Of a stretch of 64,000 nucleotides of DNA, positions 60,497 through 64,000 are shown piece by piece. The notes below the pieces were generated by a model. The model did not search any database. It was not told where the DNA came from and was given only the letters and a program-made list of their open reading frames with translations. The stretch spans positions 1 to 64,000 of the forward strand of contig CANRPU010000005.1 in the NCBI GenBank assembly GCA_947632555.1. The letters are read 5' to 3'. The position numbers were made by a program, and so were the translations under genes. The DNA is from an uncultured Lachnospiraceae bacterium. GTDB lineage: Bacteria; Bacillota; Clostridia; Lachnospirales; Lachnospiraceae. The stretch's first letter is position 1. The number at the start of each line of letters is the position of its first letter.

Positions 60497-62095
60497 CTAT
60501 GCCTCCCATTTGTCGCAGAGGGAAATGATCTGATCCGCGAATTTGGCCAGATCCTTGTTGCTGCAGCCCTCTTTTTTCCTGATAACGGCCAGGAGCCTCT
60601 GCCCCGCCGCCTGCAGCCTGGCGTAAACCCCGCCGGCAGGCGTTTCCTTCTTTTTAACGGGAATAGGTTCCGCCTCATATTCCAGCTTTCCGCTGGCCAG
60701 GTTGAACACCGTTCCGCTGTATGGCGCGTAGGCTTTGATGCCGTGTTCTACCATCAGACATTCCACAAAAGAGGCGCAAACCCTGTCTTCCCCATGCACC
60801 ACAAACACTTTCCGAGGCTTCTCCTTAAAAGCCGTGATCCATTCGATCAGGCCATTCTTGTCCGCGTGCCCGCTCAGGCCCGCGATCTGGCAGATCCTGG
60901 CCCGGACCTCAATGGGCTCTCCAAAAAGCTTGACCTCCCTGGCGCCTTCCACAATGGCCCGTCCCAAAGTCCCCACCGCCTGATAGCCCACAAACAAAAT
61001 GGCGCTTTCAGGCCGCCAGAGGTTATGTTTTAAATGATGGCGGATCCGTCCTGCCTCGCACATGCCGGAGGCGGAAATAATGACCTTGGGCGTTTCCTCA
61101 AAATTGATGGCTTTGGATTCGTCACTGGTAATGGAAAGCTTCAGCCCCGGAAAAGAAATGGGGTTGATGCCCTGCTTCACCAGCGCCAGCGCTTCCTCGT
61201 CAAAACAGCTCCACTCGTTCTCCTGGAAAACCGTCGTGGCTCTCACCGCCATGGGACTGTCCACGTACACGGGGAAATTGCCATGTCCCTTTATCAGGTT
61301 ATCCGCTTTGATCTTGCGGATAAAATACAGGATTTCCTGGGTCCTTCCCACCGCGAAAGACGGGATTACCACATTGCCGCCCTTATCAAAAGTTTCCTGT
61401 ATCACCCTGGCCAGCTCCGCCACATAGTCCGGCCGTTCCGTACCATGCAGTCTGTCACCGTAGGTGCTTTCCATAACGACGTAGTCGGCTTCCTCCGTAA
61501 AGCTGGGATCCCTTAAAAGGGGCTGGTTCCTGTTGCCGATATCTCCCGAGAACACCAGTTTTTTCTGTACGCCCGCTTCGTCCAGCCAGACCTCGATGCT
61601 GGCGGAACCCAGGAGATGCCCGATATCCGTAAACCGTATCTGCACACCGTCGCAGACCGTAATCTTCCGGTCATAAGGGCAGGGCACGATATTCTTCAGA
61701 AGCCCTTCCGTATCTTCCATGGTATATTCCGGCACCACCAGCGGAGAGCCGGCATGGCGCTTGGCCTTGCGGTTCTTCCATTCCGCTTCCATCGCCTGGA
61801 TATGCGCGCAGTCACGCAGCATGATCTCGCAAAGCTCCGCGGAAGCCTCCGTGGTAAATACCTGTCCTCGAAACCCCTTGGCGTACAGCAGAGGCAGCAT
61901 ACCCGAATGGTCCACATGGGCATGCGTTAAAAGCACGTAGTCCACACAGCCTTCTTCCACCGGCAGCCTGGCGTTTTCAAACACATTGACTCCCTGCTCC
62001 ATCCCGTAATCCACCAGAATGGTCTTTCCGCAGGCTTCGATGCAGTGACAGCTTCCCGTTACCTCGTGGTCCGCTCCGATAAAAGTCAGTTTCAT
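60497..62095 (-). CDS. MBL fold / beta-CASP metallohydrolase
   Basis: RNA-processing-type metallo-beta-lactamase protein of 532 residues. The N-terminal MBL part has MKLTFIGADHEVTGSCH and the zinc motif LLTHAHVDHSGMLPLL; the beta-CASP insertion includes FSGDIGNRNQPLL and ESTYGDRLH; the RMMBL end has IAGLSGHADKNGLIEWI and KVFVVHGED. This layout is that of CPSF-73/YSH1-like bacterial exonucleases, distinct from RNase J. The C-terminal ~70 residues are an extra helical tail. The ATG at 62095 has GGAGGG upstream and a repeat-borne extended -10 at 62130-62138. Translationally coupled to thyA. Confidence 0.9.
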   Translation of the reverse strand: MKLTFIGADHEVTGSCHCIEACGKTILVDYGMEQGVNVFENARLPVEEGCVDYVLLTHAHVDHSGMLPLLYAKGFRGQVFTTEASAELCEIMLRDCAHIQAMEAEWKNRKAKRHAGSPLVVPEYTMEDTEGLLKNIVPCPYDRKITVCDGVQIRFTDIGHLLGSASIEVWLDEAGVQKKLVFSGDIGNRNQPLLRDPSFTEEADYVVMESTYGDRLHGTERPDYVAELARVIQETFDKGGNVVIPSFAVGRTQEILYFIRKIKADNLIKGHGNFPVYVDSPMAVRATTVFQENEWSCFDEEALALVKQGINPISFPGLKLSITSDESKAINFEETPKVIISASGMCEAGRIRHHLKHNLWRPESAILFVGYQAVGTLGRAIVEGAREVKLFGEPIEVRARICQIAGLSGHADKNGLIEWITAFKEKPRKVFVVHGEDRVCASFVECLMVEHGIKAYAPYSGTVFNLASGKLEYEAEPIPVKKKETPAGGVYARLQAAGQRLLAVIRKKEGCSNKDLAKFADQIISLCDKWEA

Positions 62096-62128
62096 ATCCG
62101 TCCCTCCGTTTTCCGCCCTGAATAAGGC

Positions 62129-62541
62129 TATTATACCACAAGCGCAGAAAAGGAAGCGCCGTGTAAGCGGCATTTACTTTTCAAGCGGTGGCTTGCAGGT
62201 ATAATATACCGCGCAGCGGGGCCATGCCGGTGCATCCGGCATGTATTCTGCGTCAGCAGAATCATTATACCACAGGCGCAGAAAAGGAAGCGCCGTGTAA
62301 ACGGCATTTACTTTTCAAGCGGTGGCCTGCAGGTATAATATACCGCGCAGCGGGGCCATGCCGGTGCATCCGGCATGTATTCTGCGTCAGCAGAATCATT
62401 ATACCACAGGCGCAGAAAAGGAAGCGCCGTGTAAACGGCATTTACTTTTCAAGCGGTGGCCTGCAGGTATAATATACCGCGCAGCGGGGTCATGCCGGTG
62501 CATCCGGCATATATTCTGCGTCAGCAGAATCATTATACCAT
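62129..62541. repeat. 134-bp tandem repeat array B (three full copies plus a stub)
   Basis: Units of exactly 134 bp start at 62129, 62263 and 62397, and a stub starts at 62531. They are near-identical to each other and to array A (1733-2013). Each holds an extended -10 on the minus strand (TGGTATAAT), the inverted repeats CATGCCGG/CCGGCATG and ATTCTGC/GCAGAAT, and here also TATAAT on the plus strand (GCAGGTATAATATACC). The array fills the 483-bp gap between the BNR-repeat gene and the MBL gene; no gene is visible in it. Confidence 0.92.
62130..62138 (-). promoter_or_regulatory. Extended -10 at the edge of repeat array B
   Basis: TGGTATAAT on the minus strand, about 35 bp before the MBL gene start, in the same relation to the repeat unit as the element at 1734-1742. 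Confidence 0.55.
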
Positions 62542-62578
62542 ATTATAAAATTGAACTCAATGAGAAAGCCGTTTTGCT

Positions 62579-63274
62579 TCACTGACCGGATTTCTGTGTC
62601 CAGTTCAGTCCGTCCGGACTGGTGAAAACGCCAAAGACGCTCCCCTCCGCGGTCACTGCCTCCAGATCCAGTACAAGGCCCCTCCCGTCTTTTTCAATCC
62701 CGATCCCGTTTACATAGGAGTAATCCTCCACCGGGATCTCCACGTCAACGGAGCTCCATCCGTTCCGCTCGTCGAACCGGTATAAATATTCGTCCGTTCC
62801 ATGATAAGTAACCGTGACATATCCTGTCCCGTCTGGTACATACAGGAGATCCGTAGGGTATCCCGCTATCACCGAGGACAGATCCTCCTGTACGGAAAAT
62901 GTCCTGCCTCCGTCTTCCGTAACATACAGCACCTTTTCCATCTGTCCCGCGCCGGGATCCGCGCAGTACAGGACATACCCCGTATCCTCATCCGCGAAAC
63001 TGACAAAAGCGCGCCCGTTTCCCGAAACCACGCCGGAAACCGTTGTTTCTTCCCAGGATGCCCCGCCGTCTGCCGTATAGGCCAGACAAACGCGGTTATC
63101 TTCGGAAAGAAACGCCCGATACATTCTCTCCTCGTCCAAAGAAAACGTATCTTCCTCCGCTTCCAGTCCCTGTGGTTCCGCCGCGGGCAGGACCGCCTTT
63201 CCCCCTATCCCCATTTCAGCCGCGGCGATCCCGCCCACGAGCCAGATCATCCGCAGTATCGCTTTCATTACCAT
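62579..63274 (-). CDS. Exported BNR-repeat (sialidase-like propeller) protein
   Basis: Not assigned to a known function. Protein of 231 residues with a hydrophobic N-terminus (MKAILRMIWLVGGIAAAEMGIGG) that may be a signal peptide or anchor. Three BNR/Asp-box-like motifs follow: YTADGGASWEETTV, YVTEDGGRTFSVQED and FTSPDGLNWTQKSG, the pattern of photosynthesis-stability-factor and sialidase-like propellers, but with too few blades for a full propeller. No sialidase catalytic residues are evident. The ATG at 63274 has GGGGGG six bases upstream; the frame upstream runs through the tRNA gene and is not coding. Followed by repeat array B. Confidence 0.7.
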   Translation of the reverse strand: MVMKAILRMIWLVGGIAAAEMGIGGKAVLPAAEPQGLEAEEDTFSLDEERMYRAFLSEDNRVCLAYTADGGASWEETTVSGVVSGNGRAFVSFADEDTGYVLYCADPGAGQMEKVLYVTEDGGRTFSVQEDLSSVIAGYPTDLLYVPDGTGYVTVTYHGTDEYLYRFDERNGWSSVDVEIPVEDYSYVNGIGIEKDGRGLVLDLEAVTAEGSVFGVFTSPDGLNWTQKSGQ

Positions 63275-63342
63275 ATCATACCCCCCATAGTTTCTTAAAA
63301 TAACAGTTTCGGGCAAACCTGCCGTAAAAAGGCATGAAAAAA

Positions 63343-63414
<72 letters not shown>

Positions 63415-63446
63415 AAATTACTTCTCCGCTTTCGCGGACAAGTAAT

Positions 63447-63475
63447 ACTATACTATAGGCTTTTTCGTTTGTCAA
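63447..63475 (-). promoter_or_regulatory. Promoter of tRNA-Gly
   Basis: On the minus strand TTGACA (63470-63475) and TATAGT (63447-63452) with a 17-bp spacer; a second overlapping TATAGT lies five bases upstream. Confidence 0.7.
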
Positions 63476-63523
63476 CCGGCAAATTTACTTTTCCGAAACA
63501 AAGCCCAAAGCTCCGCGGAAATC

Positions 63524-64000
63524 TTACTCGCCATCCACAACCTCCGGCAGCTTGTCCGCATACTTGATACGGTAGATGCGGCGCAGGGAATCGTTGATAC
63601 GCTCCTCCGAAATCGTTCCGTCCTTCAGAGCCTGCAGAACGCCGTTGTAAGCCAGTTCAAAATCCTCCGGCATCAGTATCATGTCGCAGCCGGCTTTCAG
63701 CGCCATGATAGCCGCCTCATCGGCCTGATAATATTCCGTGACAGCCCCCATATTCATGGCATCCGTAATGATAACGCCGTCAAAGCCCAGCTCCTCCCGC
63801 AGGATATCCGACACCACGACGGAAGACAGGCTGCAGGGCGTATTATCCCCCGTCAGGGCCGGCGCCGACACATGGCTTACCATAACGAAATCGGCTCCTG
63901 CCTCAATACCCGCGGCAAATACCGTAAACTCCTCCGCTCTGAACTGCTCCGCGGTTCTTTCCGTAACGGCCATTTCCACATGGGTATCTTCCACGCTGCC
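63524..64000 (-). CDS. Glycoside hydrolase family 3, C-terminal part (NagZ-like), cut by the window end
   Basis: Partial gene; only the last 158 codons and the stop are inside the window, and the frame stays open to base 64000. The catalytic nucleophile Asp is in FDGVIITDAMNMGAV, preceded by DFVMVSHVSAPALTGDNTPCSLS and followed by AAIMALKAGCDMILMPEDFELAYNGVLQALKDG and the ending INDSLRRIYRIKY. This matches beta-N-acetylhexosaminidases of the NagZ type, which remove GlcNAc from muropeptides. It is upstream of tRNA-Gly on the same strand. Presence of a signal peptide cannot be judged. Confidence 0.88.
   Translation of the reverse strand, partial: GSVEDTHVEMAVTERTAEQFRAEEFTVFAAGIEAGADFVMVSHVSAPALTGDNTPCSLSSVVVSDILREELGFDGVIITDAMNMGAVTEYYQADEAAIMALKAGCDMILMPEDFELAYNGVLQALKDGTISEERINDSLRRIYRIKYADKLPEVVDGE

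Noticed and set aside
60496-60678. 61-codon N-terminal extension of thyA
   Set aside because: It is Arg-rich antisense-like sequence inside the MBL gene; the ATG at 60495 has an ideal ribosome binding site.
62188-62585. Open frames MACRYNIPRSGAMPVHPAC... across repeat array B
   Set aside because: Same artefact: repeat-derived, overlapping copies of themselves in different frames, no start signals.

Overview
The window reads as a chromosomal segment from a spore-forming, Gram-positive anaerobe of the Clostridia, most probably a Lachnospiraceae gut bacterium. The grounds are strong purine-rich Shine-Dalgarno sites, consensus sigma-A promoters, a tRNA gene without encoded CCA, Firmicutes gene orders (tig-clpP-clpX-lon-engB and rpmE-DUF1385-prmC-prfA), sporulation-type proteins and the Lachnospiraceae-type families DUF5716, DUF5717 and DUF6483. 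This is an inference from gene content; no rRNA is present. Most of the window is GC-rich core genome. Bases 1-1740 are visibly more AT-rich and look like the edge of an acquired segment.

Layout. 1-1.7 kb: GIY-YIG nuclease, DUF6483 protein and a small membrane protein, bounded by a 134-bp tandem repeat. 2.1-9.1 kb: Csp-like subtilase, AraC regulator, M18 aminopeptidase with an EamA exporter, and a BcrAB-type ABC pair. 9.1-16.4 kb: on the minus strand rho, then rpmE-DUF1385-prmC-prfA-GNAT-larB-larC. 16.6-19.3 kb: a two-gene pectin side-chain unit (GH105, GH43) with a palindromic operator on its promoter. 19.4-21.2 kb: glycolipid glycosyltransferase and PlsY-like acyltransferase. 21.2-22.7 kb: ECF sigma factor, truncated anti-sigma-like protein and an atypical response regulator. 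22.8-31.7 kb: tig, clpP, clpX, lon, engB, AI-2E family protein, truA, VanZ. 31.8-34.2 kb: lipoprotein plus a fused permease-ATPase importer. 34.5-36.8 kb: map, DUF2156, YkgJ. 36.9-43.8 kb: LysR-HAD, then purA and purC-purF-purB.

43.9-50.8 kb holds the least understood unit: DUF5717 (1187 aa), DUF5716 (Hsp70/actin-like fold), a TPR-like protein and a two-TM coiled-coil protein, with a 17-nt gap at the first junction and overlaps at the other two, under one promoter. It is my best candidate for an undescribed system. 51-64 kb: SpoIID-like/peptidoglycan-binding protein, HD protein, DegV, greA, htpG under a CIRCE element, PrsA-like foldase, ilvE under an 18-bp palindrome, the MBL/beta-CASP-thyA-folA operon, a second 134-bp repeat array (three copies), an exported BNR-repeat protein, tRNA-Gly and the 3' part of a GH3 enzyme.

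How the parts fit: protein quality control (tig, clpP, clpX, lon, htpG, PrsA), translation termination (prfA and its methylase prmC), and nucleotide and folate supply (purA, purB, purC, purF, thyA, folA) dominate. Striking anomalies are a DHFR with Val in the place of its catalytic Asp, a response regulator without the acidic pocket or switch lysine, and two distant arrays of one promoter-bearing, hairpin-rich repeat.
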